Positions 1 to 11,790 of a DNA stretch of 64,000 nucleotides are shown here, in pieces. The DNA lies in NCBI RefSeq assembly GCF_011397635.1, contig NC_064761.1, positions 43,240,143-43,304,142 of the forward strand, in the 5' to 3' direction. Origin of the DNA: Epinephelus fuscoguttatus. Taxonomy: Eukaryota; Chordata; Actinopteri; Perciformes; Serranidae. A program made the translations under genes and the position numbers. Within the stretch, counting starts at the first letter, position 1; each line of letters begins with the position of its first letter. A model generated the notes under the pieces. The model was not told the DNA's origin and did not search any database. It worked only from the letters and a program-made list of their open reading frames with translations.

Positions 1-1834
1 AGTTGCTTCCAACATTCAGCTCACCTACTGTCCTAGATACAAGATTGTCATGGCAAACATCCTGTCCCGTCTGTTATAGTCAGAGAATGTCCTTTCCCAG
101 CTTGACAGTTTCCTTTTCACTGCCTGTATCATTGATGCGGTTTCCTGGGCCACTGAGTTCAAGATTGAGAAGTCTTACTCTGAGTTTCTTGTAGGGATGC
201 ACCGAATATTCGGTGACCGAATATATTCGGCCGAATATTGCAAAAAAAACCCCACACATTCGGTATTCGGTGGAATAAGTTAAAAGCAAGGCCAAATAAT
301 AGCGGCGTTTTGATAATGCAATCAAACAGCGTGCTGTGACGGGCGGTATAAAATGTCGGCAGTGTGGCGATCCGCCCGTCACCGCACTCGCATTTGCGAC
401 TAAAAATAGTTTTGAGCGAGCAAAATAGGCTTAAATCATTCAGCACGCTGTGCGAGCAGCCTACAGATTTCAACCAGCAGCAGAAACGAAAGGCGAATCC
501 CACCGATTGTGGGTTGAACGGGGGTCACAGACACAGTAACGTTAATGTATTCCTGTCAAATACGGCGGCTATCGGCTTACCCGGCGATGGGGAAGTCGGC
601 TCAAATAATATCCTCTTCTTGGTGTCATGACTGCCCAGAAGTACCTGAACAGCCGAGCCATGGCGGCACACAGGTATGTGATGTGTCAGAGGAGAAACGA
701 GCCGTTCACATTTCTCTCTTTGTGTCAGTAACGGCCCACAAACCTCACCGCACTTTAGGGACTGTTCTTTACTTATGAAGGGACTGTTCTTTACTTGTCA
801 GGGGAGGAGGGTGGCTGGTTGATTTTTATTTATTTATTTTATTTTGATCCCCCCTATGTTAATCACTGATTGATGCTGTCTTTGAAGTATGAATAAGTCA
901 ATAAGTAATTTATTCCATTGAAATATCATTGATGTATTATAGAAAAGTGATTTATCTTTTTATAAATGACAAAAGGCACATCTGCCTCATTTTTGCTGTG
1001 GTATCCTGATACTACTCAGAACCATAATATTTTCATTGGTATCGCACAGTGGGTCCCAATTTTGGTACCGTGACAACACTAATCTGGAGGGGGTTCATCT
1101 GCAAAAACGAATGAAAAACTAAACAATGATATTCGGTATTCGGTACTCGGTATTGGGCCAAGTGTTTAATAATATTCGGCTTCGGCCACAAATTTTCATT
1201 TCGGTGCATCCCTAGTTTCTTGCTCCGAGCACCTGCCCTCCTAATTGTCTCTTTGTTCATGGTATGCCAGACGTGACGTGCCGTATCTTGCATCACATAT
1301 GGCATGCCACCCAGATATGACAAACACCACTTACATTGATAATGGCTTGCAAATATGTCGCTACCTGTGAATGCATGTTATATTGTGTTTTTACCAAAGA
1401 AGTAAACCAGATTTGTAAAACAAGTCATTTCTTAGTCATTAACAAATGTGTTAAATAGTTTGTGTATGTAATTTAGTTCATTATTAACTTATAGATACAT
1501 TACGTATCATACATAGCAGTAGTATGAAGAAATCTGAAACAATACAGCTTGAATGTAATTTTGAAGAGCATATGTCTATGAAGTCTTTTTACATTCTGTC
1601 ATTAAAGTCAAAGGTAAATTACAAGCAGTGCCATTATTACAAAAATATTTGTATGTAAAAAAACAACAACTATCACATAGATTTGATTGTACAGGCAGTA
1701 GGAGTAAACCAGGCAATCATTAAACAGTTAAAGTCTGAGCTTGAAAAGTAACTGCAGCTTTCTCTCCTAAAGTGTTCGTCTTGTTTGTTGCATATTGTTT
1801 AGGTGAAAAATGACAGAGTGGGATGTTACAAAAT
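1..1834. other. intergenic left flank, 3' side of CYP2 gene 1
   Basis: No gene is recognised here. Bases 192-1214 are a complete hAT-type element, listed separately. The sequence on either side of it (1-191 and 1223-1330) is unrecognised. From about 1340 to 1834 the DNA aligns by eye with the downstream flanks of genes 2 (12550-13070) and 3 (21610-21907), so it is the 3' untranslated and flanking part of the CYP2 duplication unit. No convincing AATAAA on the minus strand was found for gene 1 in this stretch. Confidence 0.6.
192..1214. mobile_element. hAT-type non-autonomous DNA transposon
   Basis: The ends are inverted: TAGGGATGCACCGAA at the left (from 192) and the reverse complement TTCGGTGCATCCCTA at the right (to 1214). 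The element is bounded by a perfect 8-bp direct duplication, GTTTCTTG, at 184-191 and 1215-1222. An 8-bp target duplication and TAGGGATGCAC ends fit the hAT superfamily. Repeated ATTCGG/CGAAT motifs fill both subterminal regions. No intact transposase frame is visible in the 1,023 bp, so it is probably non-autonomous. Confidence 0.85.
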
Positions 1835-4800
1835 TCAGCGCAACTTGGCGTAAACCTTGAAGGGGTGTGGTATACGCGTAACTCCAGTTATTCCCTCTGT
1901 GCTCAGCTCTACTCCATCAGGAACGGAGAAAGTGAACTTCTGTAGTAAAGCGACCAAAAACAGGAACAGCTCCATCTTGGCGAGGCCTTCTCCGAGACAC
2001 ACACGTTTTCCTGAAGAGTCCACAAACACACATTACGATGTAAAAAGCTCAGGAAAAAACAAATTGGTCCAGTCTGGTTCAGGTTATGCTTAAGATTTAG
2101 GTGAATGTCGTTTACCTGCAGAGAAAGCCAGAAGGGCTTCTCTCTTCACAAACTTTCCCTCAGCATCCAGGAAGTGTCCGGGGTTGAAGGTGTCTGGAGT
2201 CTCCCATTCGGTCTTGTCGAACAACACAGAGGTCAGGAAGGGCATCAAGGTCGTACCCTAAAAATAAGACGTTAGGTTAACACCAAGCAATGATGCATCA
2301 GCAGTCATATTTTAGAGATTATCTTGTTAAGACTTAAAATGACTGTGAACTAAATGCACCTTGGGTATGACATAATCACCCAGTGTCGTATCTTTGGCGG
2401 CCATTCTGAGTCCATTGAGAGGAACGATGTTTCCCATCCTCTGGATCTCATGGATGACAGCGTCAGTGTAGGGCAGGTTGGATCTGTCTGCCACACTGGG
2501 CTGTCGGGTCTGTCCGATCACTCTGTCTATCTCTGCCTGGACTTTGTCTAGAAAACAAGATGATTGAGGGAATTAAACTTGTAGCAACGTGGTGAGAAGA
2601 ACCTCATATGTGAATTTTTATACAGCTGTACTTTGTGTGAAGTGCTAATTAACAAATATTAGCATGCCTACAGGCTATACTGTAGCAAGAGGTGGACAGC
2701 AGCGTTTTAGCAGTGTGAGAAATGTTTGCATGTTGACGTTAGCATTTAGCTTTGAAGCTTTTTATGGAAAACAAACAATATATTACCATATGCAGATGAC
2801 ACACAAAATTTACATTACCATATCACCAATGATTGGATGTACCACAATTTTTTTTCTTCACTTACACAAAGACAAAATGGAGGTAATTGACTCTTCACTA
2901 AGTCCCATCCCCAGACCCAGACTGGCCAATCATAGCGGGCTCAGACCGGGGTCCGACAACAACACAGTTGTGCTCCATTGACTCTGATGCAGTCGTTTCA
3001 GATTTCCTTCATTTCCAGGCTGGTTTTGTGGATGTGGAGCTAAATGTTGTGTCTGGGCACGTCGTGTATTAATGATACTTGTTACCTGGAGAGGTTGGAA
3101 AAGGTATACATTTCTTCCCTGTTCCAAAACCAAAATCAAACCCTGTAAAGTGTAGGGTTAGCTAGCTAGCTACTGAAGATATAGCCTACTGAATACATGC
3201 TGCTTTTGCTTTTGAATGATTATAACAGTGAAACAAAGACCGACCCTGCTGTACAGGAACCAGTGAAGGAAGCAGGGAAACTTTGATGATATTCAACCAG
3301 CTGTGTGTCATCAGATAGTGAGCAGATTAATGTTGTTTGACTTTCCCTGGAGATCACTGCCCATCCAGTGGCAGATGTCCGGGTGCTGGCAGCAACAAGA
3401 GGGGAAGCCAAACACCATTCATCTGCACACACTGTGATGCCACAGAGCTGGTTCAATATCAGCAAAGTTTCCCGTTATATTCTTTGTCTTGTGTGGCGAT
3501 CAGCAGTGATGTGGTGGTTCACTTTTACACTGTGATCTGTAGCCTATAGTTCGGCTTTAGCTTCTAACTATCTTTGTCTTTTTAACCTGTTGTTGCTGCT
3601 GAGTCAGTTTGACTTCCTGGATATATCCTTCAAACACAGACTGTAGACCCCTCTGTCTGCTGCTCTCTGGAATCACTCAGTACGTTTATGTGCAGCTTGA
3701 GGAAATTAAATTACTGGCTTAGTTTGACTGAAACCGGACTTTTAAATGCATGTAAACAGTTTAGTCCAACTGAAATTGGACTATCCGTAGCTCGACTAAC
3801 ACACTTAGATAGTACGACTGAAAATCAAACTATTACTGCATGTATCCACTTAGTACGACTGGAGTTGGACTTGGCGTTCTGCGCATGCACCACTTTTTCT
3901 TTCACAGGCTCTCACCTGGAAGAAGAAGGAGATGACGTAGCAGCAGTTCAGTATACATCAACATACATCTTTGCCATCTTCGTTTGTCGTTAGCTTCCTC
4001 TTTGGGTCAACCGGAACTAGTTCAATACGCACTATATTAAAAAGGACACAGCGCCGCCTATCGAGGCTACTTGGTCAGAAATTCGATTTTCTCTTCTGCA
4101 TATACACTCAGACAAGACGAGAAGTCTCGACTACTGCGTGCATGTAAACGTACTGACTATTTAGTTTTTCCAGAAATACGATAATATTACTTCAGGGAGC
4201 GCAGTTAGTTACAGTGTGGGCTCCATGCTTACTCTGACAGCTTGTTGGACCACCACAAAGAGGCAGGGCTTAGCGAAGGATCAATTGTAGTGTAGTAATG
4301 TGTAGTCATGAAGTCAGACCTGAATTGCAGCAGCCACATTACAATTATGAAGTTAGCCCACTGTCATCTTAAAAATTTACCAGTGCTAAAAGACTTCACG
4401 GGATTTTGAAGAACTTGTCCTTGTATTTATAGTCAGTAGACCTGACTACTGTAACGGTGTCTTTACAGACTAAAAATGACCAGACAGCTGCAGCTGATCC
4501 AGAACGCTGCTGCTTGTGTCCTCACTAACACCAAGAAAGTGGATCACATCACACTTTGCACTAGCTTCCTATCTGTTGCAGAACTGATTTTAAAATATTA
4601 CTATTGGTTCATAAATCACTGAATGGTTAGGGCCAAATTATATTTCTGATCTCCTGCTACATTTTCTTGCGCTTGTTCGTAATTGTATGTAAATGTCATT
4701 TTAATATGTGTTTCTTTAGCACTTTCTCTTGATGTTTTGACATTTTGTGTAGACGTGGATTGCCTTGTTGCAGAAATGGCATGGCTGTATACTCTTTTAG

Positions 4801-7800
4801 TCTTGTCTCCTTGCTGTTTCACAGTTAGCTCAGTTTGGGGCTGAGCATGTCACCTACCCTGGATCTCAGGGTTTTTGATGAGGAAAACCAAAGCCCACAG
4901 CAAAGTGGTGGAAGTTGTCTCAGTTCCAGCCATGAACAGATCCACTGAATTTATAGCCAGACTGGCCTCAGTGAAGCCCAGACCAGACTCTTTATGCTGT
5001 TCAGAAATACAGAGAAGATACAGTAGTGAGTGGCTGTTAAATAAACAGGAAGTGCTACACATTGCTGTACAGTGCAACGAAATTGTTCACGTACATTCTT
5101 CATTTCAATGAGGAAAGCCTCAATGTAGTCCCGGGGATTGCTGTGGTCCAGGTTCTTCTTGTGGTTCTTTATCTCCTGACTGATGAAGTCGAGGATGGCG
5201 CTGAACTGACTGAACATTTCATTGTGAGGACCTGGCATGTGCTTCATCACTCCAGGGAATGCCTGATACAGCTACTCAGAAGAAAACACATCACCTTTCA
5301 ACTTTTATGATGATACTTTACAACAGACATGGGTCTATCAGTTGAGGAGGATGGACTCCCATAATACCACCAGAATGTTGTCTCTCCGACAGATTGATCA
5401 AACTAAATTGATATTACTGACTCACCAAACCCCATACAGAGCCCTCCACCTGAAGAATTTCAGATATATACTTCAGCATGGTCTGGAAGTTGTGGTCACT
5501 GTAGTCAAACCGTTTCCCCATCACCAGCTGGCAAATGATGTTGGACACAGCATTGTTGAAGAGGCCTGCTGGGTTGAAAGGTTCACCTGGAGGAGAGGAG
5601 TCCACTGTTTAGACAATGTTATACTGCTAAACAGCTGCTGACAATGATCTTATTATGTGAACCACCTTTCTCCTTCTCTATCTCCTCCTGCAGGTGTCGG
5701 ATCTCCTCACAGATACTCTGCTCCATGATGCTTTTGCCCAGGCCGAAGGTACGTAAGGTAGATGTAACAAAACGTCTCTGTCTTTTCCATGGTTCACCAT
5801 TGCTCACAAATAGACCACCTAGACACAAGCATGCAGAGGGTATACTGTAGGGTTAATGGCTCAGGGGAACTAATTCCTGCACAGCACGAGAGCTGAGAAA
5901 TAGAATGAATTGTACACCTGATTCTCCTGAGTAAAACCTCTCAGTGATAGCATTGTATGGTCGATCCACAAAGTTGTCGGCTTGTGTCACCAAGGCTTCC
6001 TTCACCATCTTGTACCCAGACACAAACACCATCTTGTCACCACCCAGGCGAACGCTGAACACATTGCCATAGAGCTCAGCCAGCTGTGCAGAATACATCA
6101 AGGAACAAATGGTGGACCAGAACACACGACTGCATCATATGAAATTTTGAAATTGTTCAAAAATAAAACATACCAAAGCACATGGTGGAACAAATGGGCT
6201 ACCAGAGGGATGTGTAACGAAGCAATTTCGACAGAGCCAGACTTTCTTTGAGTGAGCTGGCTCGACCACACCCAACACCCCAGTCAGAGATAATGAATGC
6301 CATAATGGTGGTTATCAACCTTCTTTGTTACCCAGGGATCTATGAGTTGTGATATACCAGCAGTGTAAAATGGACTTCAACAAATCAGGACCACAAAAAC
6401 ATAATCCAGGTGGTAACACTATGATATTGCGATTTTAGGGAATTAAAACACATAGTGAACATAGTGGATGTATGCTACCTGAGAGTAAGCTAGAAACCTA
6501 GAGGGCTTCTTTTTAATCCAGCATGGGCAAATGTCCAGAGAACGCTCCCAACTGGGACCTGGTCAAAACCAAATGCTGAATTATGACCTAGTTATGATGG
6601 TTTCAGCTTGTCAAGGCTCGGCAGTCGAGGTGGTGGTCTTACAGCTATTCATAAAAAGCATGTTAACAGTGTCACAGCCCTCGGACATCACCAGGTCAAG
6701 GACACTTCCTTGATGATGTCTGGGCTCCATGATATACTGAGTGAGATCTAAGTGTTCTTGTATTCAGCAGTCATGGGATTAAAGAGATCAATTACATTGG
6801 TGTTGAAATCACAAGTGTTGACAGTCCTGTCATAGGTTAGTACAGTGGAGGATGTAAATTCAGCAACAACTGCTGGATTAGTATTGCAAATAATAAGTAC
6901 CTCAAAGCTTGAGAAATTGGTAATGTAGACTGCAATTAATTAACATAGCGTGGCTTGACCATGTGGAGTGCTTGTATGCTGTTTGTGGTGCTGAACATGT
7001 AGAGGCAGATAATGTATCATTTTATACCAAAGGTGAAAAATAAGGTCAGTTACACTAGGTATAGGAAGCAGCAAAAAGGACCCATAAGAGGTGTTTTGAT
7101 AATTCGAGTAGTTTGTGCGTAAGTCAAGCTTGGGAGGTCAAGCCTTGTTTGTTTCAAGTGACTAGTGACATAGAAATAATAGTTAGCATGTTAGCTGTTA
7201 GCCTAGATACAGCCGGGGCGCATAGTAGCGTCAGACCTGTTAAAACGTAAGTGAACGGGCAACCTTCAAGTGCAAAGTTAGTCGACTAAACAAGCTTTTT
7301 TTCCACAAAGACCGCCTCATATCGTTAGGATAAATGTCAGAGAACATACAGAAAACGACATGTAAACGTGTTGTCTTACCTTACCGGTGTGCTGCCATGT
7401 TTGTTTACCATTTAGCTCTGCTTTTCAAAGCGCGGCTGAAATATATCTGGCGAGCTCTAGATAAAGCCCAGCTGGATACTACTCCAGGTGGAGGTGTCTC
7501 GTCCTCGGTCACATCCAGACCTTGAAAATAAAGCTGCAACCGGTCCCATTCCTTGCAACAGAGGCATTCCTCTTCTGTGGGCACTGGGGCACAGCATTCA
7601 CAGGTACACCACCAATCTCCAGAGCTACGCAGCCTTGCAGCAGCCATTCCTCCTCTCTCGTCCTCTACCTGTTGCGCCTCTCTCTCTCCTCCTCCGTTCT
7701 TCAATTTCACGAAGCTCTTCGTCAGTGTATTCTGGCTCAAATAAATAAGGGCAGCCATCAAACTCTGCAAAATCAAATTCCTCCTCCACAAAGTTGAAGT

Positions 7801-9503
7801 CTGGCAAAAAGTCAGCCATTATTCTATAAATCTTTCATAAAATAAATGAATGAACTTTTCAGGCTACTGTCCGGTTCTGCCTTCCAGCTGTTGCTGCTTG
7901 TTCTCGCGAGATTTATTTCGGCCGCGCTTTGGAAAGCAGAACTAAATGGTAAACAAACATGGCAGCACACCGGTAAGGTAAGACAACACGTTTACATGTC
8001 GTTTTCTATATGTTCTCTGACATTTATCCTAACGATATGAGGCGGTCTTTGTGGAAAAAAAGCTTGTTTAGTGGACGAACTTTGCACTTGAAGGCTGCCC
8101 GTTCACTTACGTTTTAACAGGTCTGACGCTACTATGCGCCCTGGCTGTATCTAGGCTAACGGCTAACATGCTAACTATTATTTCTATGTCACTAGTCACT
8201 TGAAACAAATTTAGGGCGATAGGAGACAGGTTGAAATAAACCGAAATTTCCCTTTAAAGTGATCTTTAAAGTTGGCTGTAACTTTTCTCCGTGCTTCTCA
8301 GAGTCTCTTCATTTCAGTGTTTGCTGAAGTTGAGCATTTTCCTTACAAACATAGCAACTTGTCTGTATAAGGTATTGCAGTGTTAATGAACGCTGTCTCA
8401 TTAGGCTACTGTTCATGGCACTATCAGCTGGGAGTCCATTCTTTGGATGGCATGGGATACAATCTCACGGTGAATAGCGCAGGCGTACTGTTGAATGACT
8501 TTATTTATTATAATTTTTTTATTATTATTGTTTTCATTATTCAAAAAATCACTCTTACATTGGATGTGTATCACTATATGATGCATTTTCAGAGGCACTA
8601 TTGACGTAAAATAAAACAAATATTAACTTTGCTGGCCCAAAGTTTCTTTTGTTATTTACATCAGAGCGAGTCAGGAAGACTTAGAGAAACGTGTTAGCAT
8701 GACGGTGCTGAGCACAAGTTCATACATAATGCCATCAGGGCTGCTGTCACCCCACAAACAGCTGGTGCTGCAGCAGCCCCTGCATCCCTACTCCCCACGG
8801 TGATGAAAAGCTACCATGTCTATCTAAGAGAGCCTATAAGAGCCTTTATGATATGACGAGCTCTGGCTTTAGGCTCATGTACCTTGTTAACACACTAATC
8901 TTGCTTTGTAGTCCACCCCTCCTGTGTACCAAGATCAGAATTTACATTTATATTTGCAATCTGACCACCAAATGTCAGTGTCTGCCACGAGTTTCTATGA
9001 AAAAATTAGTAATTTAAATAAAAATGCACATGTCCTGAAGGATATGAACAGTTTCATGTTAAATTCAATTGGAAAAAAACTATAGAAATAACTGAAATGG
9101 TGTCATTTTTTTAGTTTGTTGGCAAAGTTATACATGTTATTGTCCACATACGCCACCATCCTGGTAGCAGCTGCTCAGTCAGTGCAGTGTTTGTGAAAGA
9201 TCTTAATTGCAAATTCAATCATATTAGTCAAATGAACAGTTAAATATATTAGATGGTGTCAATAAAATTCAAAGTTAAAGATGGGGAAAAAATGCATGTG
9301 TCAAACTTTACCTTGGTAAAATATTTGTGTGGATGTTTCCTGTCCACACTGAAGAAGTTTCCCACAAAGGGAAGAGCCAGCGGTCCTGGAGGATAATTTG
9401 GAGGATTCCTGTTTTTTAAGAAGTCTGCGATTAGGATAAAAATAAGTACGAACAGGAAAAGCCCTGTGAGGTCACAACCGAGTAAAAATTTAAAAAGCCA
9501 CAT
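1835..9503 (-). CDS. CYP2 gene 1: cytochrome P450 family 2 (CYP2J/CYP2N/CYP2P-like)
   Basis: Predicted ER-anchored haem monooxygenase acting with NADPH-P450 reductase. Relatives in the CYP2J group oxidise fatty acids such as arachidonate and xenobiotics. Nine exons: 9503-9312, 6083-5918, 5818-5666, 5586-5426, 5271-5095, 4996-4858, 2547-2360, 2257-2116, 2010-1835. All introns are GT-AG with phases 0,1,1,0,0,1,0,1, the usual CYP2 pattern. The sum is 1,494 bp, 497 aa, close to the family norm. Visible parts: N-terminal membrane segment (about residues 12-29), PPNYPPGP hinge (34-41), WKRQR helix C (130-134), AGTETT helix I (306-311), EIQR helix K (363-366), and haem loop FSAGKRVCLG with Cys444. 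The start ATG at 9503 is preceded by a TTTAAC...AACA leader shared with genes 3-5. Intron 1 (3.2 kb) holds a palindromic transposon and intron 6 (2.3 kb) holds others. No frame breaks seen; probably functional. Subfamily uncertain. Confidence 0.93.
3279..3470. repeat. imperfect inverted repeat in gene 1 intron 6
   Basis: Bases about 3279-3315 (starting AAACTTTGATGATATTCAAC) and 3431-3470 (ending ATATCAGCAAAGTTT) are imperfect reverse complements of about 36 bp, separated by about 115 bp. The structure suggests a small foldback or miniature element. No target duplication was identified. Confidence 0.5.
3678..4155. mobile_element. TIR DNA transposon (MITE-like), 3-bp target duplication
   Basis: The left end CAGTACGTTTATGTGCA matches the inverted right end, whose reverse complement is CAGTACGTTTACATGCA. 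The element is flanked by ACT on both sides (3675-3677 and 4156-4158). It is 478 bp, lies within intron 6 of gene 1 and has no coding capacity. The superfamily is not certain; a 3-bp duplication is compatible with several cut-and-paste groups. Confidence 0.7.
4437..4665 (+). pseudogene. LINE reverse transcriptase C-terminal fragment (L2/Rex1-like)
   Basis: The plus strand reads as a broken frame resembling the end of fish LINE reverse transcriptases: DYCN near the start, then LQLIQNAAA, a VDHITL segment, and a decayed segment corresponding to LPV..RI.FK. Several in-frame stops are present. It lies in gene 1 intron 6 and represents only the 3' coding end of an L2/CR1-clade type element. The clade is inferred from motif memory, not from alignment. 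Confidence 0.6.
7148..8253 (-). mobile_element. palindromic TTAA (Kolobok-like) transposon with P2X7 ballast-like ORF
   Basis: Two arms of about 300 bp (about 7148-7450 and 7905-8212) are near-perfect reverse complements. They share tracts such as CAAGTGACTAGTGACATAG and TAACATGCTAACTATTATTT. The right terminus reads GAAATTTCCCT followed by TTAA (8254-8257), i.e. AGGG-type ends on a TTAA target. The matching left terminal ~60 bp is lost or degraded. The centre holds the broken ballast-like frame listed next. TTAA targets with AGGG ends are typical of Kolobok-like elements; that assignment is an inference. It sits in intron 1 of gene 1. Confidence 0.7.
7405..7819 (-). pseudogene. transposon-borne P2X7 ballast-domain-like ORF, frameshifted
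   Basis: One frame starts with an ATG at 7819 and encodes an acidic N-terminus containing [15 protein letters not shown], then runs to a stop at 7625. A second frame (7791-7405) carries [20 protein letters not shown] followed by KEW. The spacing W-C-x-C-x2-C...P-x(n)-CC resembles the zinc-binding cysteine cluster of the intracellular ballast domain of vertebrate P2X7 receptors (WCxCGxC...CCR). The two parts are in different frames, so this copy is broken unless an intron was missed. It lies between the transposon's inverted arms, so I regard it as element cargo rather than a host receptor gene; no P2X channel domain is present. Confidence 0.6.
8258..9311. other. remainder of gene 1 intron 1, no recognised feature
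   Basis: AT-rich non-coding sequence between the palindromic transposon and exon 1. It contains a short poly-pyrimidine/AT stretch (8500-8535). I see no long open frame with family similarity, no terminal repeats and no RNA gene. Parts of 8930-9230 align loosely with 17150-17450, upstream of exon 2 in gene 2, so this is ancestral intron 1 sequence of the duplication unit. Confidence 0.45.
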
Positions 9504-10089
9504 TGTTAAAAAGAGTTAAACCGGCAGCAGAAGGATGGTTTGAGCTGTTCAGGACTTCACACGACACACAACCTTCATAACAGGACAGACAAGTAAATAC
9601 AAATCAGCAATTCATTCCACACAAAAGTGTGAGTGACATGTCCTTACATAACCTGATACAGACACACCCACTTTCACCTGGCAAACATGGTCTCTGCTAT
9701 CTTACCTGGAGCAAAACCAACCTTAGCTTGGCAATATGATAGCACACACTCAGTGCCAAACCTGTCCTTCAGTAATCTTAGACATTCATGTTTAAGTGTA
9801 AACGGAGTCCAGACAAAGAATACAGTGCAGTGGAAAAAAACACATCCAACTGATCCATTGTGCAGTTGCATGTATTTGAGTCACTGCCAGCAGGAGCAGA
9901 TCAAGATGACACAGCACCAGGTTGCCATAGTCAAATCCCAGTGCACTGTCTCTGTGAAGCAGAGGGACAAACAAACAGTCGGTTAGTTTGTGGTTGTCAG
10001 ACATATTGATTGGAAACACAGCAGTAACTCAACACAGTGAACACCATAGGCCACTTCGTCCTTTATCATGAAATCTCAAGAGCTGGTAG

Positions 10090-10210
10090 GGTCTAAATCC
10101 AACTTGTGCCTCTCCATCTCTGCCCTGATAGATGCCTCCAGACATTTGCTGTAGTTGCCATTGTGAGGTCCCTGCAGGCGTTTCATTAGTGCTCAGAATG
10201 CGTCATGTAG
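10090..10210 (-). pseudogene. decayed CYP2 exon 5 relic upstream of gene 1
   Basis: Read on the minus strand, after a retained acceptor-like CTAGCAG, the sequence encodes LHDAF, then a TGA stop, then ALMKRLQGPHNGNYSKCLEA and RAEMERHKLDLDP. This corresponds to CYP2 exon 5 (LYDAFPxxMKxxPGPHN...KxHKxxLDP). It is more like a diverged CYP2 subfamily than the adjacent genes. The in-frame stop, a second stop after DPTSS and the lack of neighbouring exons show a dead fragment. A cognate relic lies at the matching place upstream of gene 2. Confidence 0.7.
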
Positions 10211-10723
10211 CTGCTAGAGAGGAAACAGGGGAGTTGCTCTCTGGTGGTGTTTATATCCATTGGCAAGTAAAGATATCACTTTAGCTTAAGCAATATTTTC
10301 TAATACAGAGCTTTAATGTACAAAGCCTTTGGTAGCTCGTATAGTCACTTGAGAAAGATTCATTTAGCTCTGAATGCAACAAACCTGTTGATTAAAAAAA
10401 TCTGGGGGTGGAGTTACGCAAGCAGAGGCAGTTAGCCTCAAACTGCTGGCTTCAAGCAGAGATGAGGAGTGGACCGCTAAAGTCTAAATTACACTCTATA
10501 GTCTAAATGGCTTTGGACTGTTTTACCAGTGCCCTCTTGTGGTGAAATGTGCAACTGTGCTCTTGAGAGGAGGGCAAAGTGGACTTTGGGCAAGTGATTG
10601 TGAGCTAATCTACCTGTGGCTTGCTCATGCTGATGATAGTTTAGCTGCTTTCTGGTAAAACTGTTGGATTTGGACAGTGTTTGTAGTCTGATATGTAAAT
10701 GACATAAAAGTCAGTCATTACCA

Positions 10724-11603
10724 CAGACTGTATCAAGGATTCACATTATTGGATTTATTGCCGATATCCAATATGCCGATATATAACAATTTATTTGAGC
10801 AATAATCAATACAGATACCGATACATCCACTTTTTTCTCTTTCTAATTTAGTGATCACCAAGTCTCTTCTGTGGTCACATTAACATCATACTATGCATGT
10901 ATATTTTTATCCTGACGGCCGATGGAGACATGAAATGCAATACTTTTAAATGTATGTAATATTTATTCATTGTGCAAAATAAGAAAAAGCATGTTGGCTG
11001 ATTCTGATAGTTCATTTTAAGGCCAACATCAGCTGATACTGATGATGTGTGGAAATTTTTGTGCATCCCTAGACTGTATATAAAGATGGACGATGCACCC
11101 CCACTTACCCCCGCTATGGGTTAGCGAAGCCAAAATATCCTGGATACAACCACTGGTATCTTGCACAGGTGACCTCATTCGGGGCCAGAATCTGCGCAGT
11201 AGCGATCTCAGCAGTGGAGGAGTTCCCGTCTAAACAACTGTCTGGTAAATTGCGTTCAGCCACATTGAATGCGAGCACACCGACTGGCACGTGCAGCTGT
11301 CAATCATGGCGTCAAATCCCTGTTTTATAGCATTAAATAACTACTTGAAACCAAACTTATCGGGAAAACGAACACTTAAACAAATCTCAGGGTGATAAGA
11401 ACTACAGTAAATGACAAAAAACATCTTTTGGAAAAATTTATTTGATGTCTACTTTGTGTATTTAGTTTGGCTCGTCTGATTTGCTAACATGAAGGGGCGG
11501 GCTTTATGACCTGTACTGCAGCCAGCCACCAGGGGGCAATCGAGATGGTTTGACTTCACTTATTGGGAGCTGTCATGCCACCTGTCTTTATATACAGTCT
11601 ATG
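10724..11603. mobile_element. MITE with CACAGACTGTATATAAAG ends, interrupted by a hAT
   Basis: The left end CACAGACTGTAT resumes after the inserted element as ATAAAGATGG. The right end TCTTTATATACAGTCTATG (to 11603) is its reverse complement. This inverted end pair is typical of an abundant fish miniature element. There is no coding potential. A second element (10734-11071) is inserted within the left terminal repeat. Confidence 0.65.
10734..11071. mobile_element. short hAT element nested in the MITE end
   Basis: It is flanked by a perfect 8-bp duplication, GACTGTAT, at 10726-10733 and 11072-11079. The right end GTGCATCCCTA matches the hAT TAGGGATGCAC terminus; the left end is more decayed. 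At 338 bp it has no transposase. The duplicated octamer is part of the MITE terminal repeat, which gives the insertion order directly. Confidence 0.75.
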
Positions 11604-11790
11604 ATCTTCACTGCTAGGCCACCCGCCCCCCTCCTCCAGGTGGCCTTGATGGTTCTTCACAGTCTCTTCAAGAGTCTGGGAGATCTCTTGTTTACACCAT
11701 GTATGTTGAGATTGTTTATAGAATACAGCAGGTATTGCTGTCTACTGTCATTCCTGATACTACCACTAGTTGACACCATCAAAAGGCATT

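Noticed and set aside
1857-2093. Open frames antisense to the CYP2 exons (seen over every exon 9, 8, 4 and 3)
   Set aside because: They recur on the opposite strand of each conserved exon as codon shadows, and have no start context, splice structure or family similarity.
7405-7819. A host P2X7 receptor gene
   Set aside because: Only a ballast-like segment is present, in two frames, between transposon arms. No P2X extracellular domain or membrane helices occur nearby.
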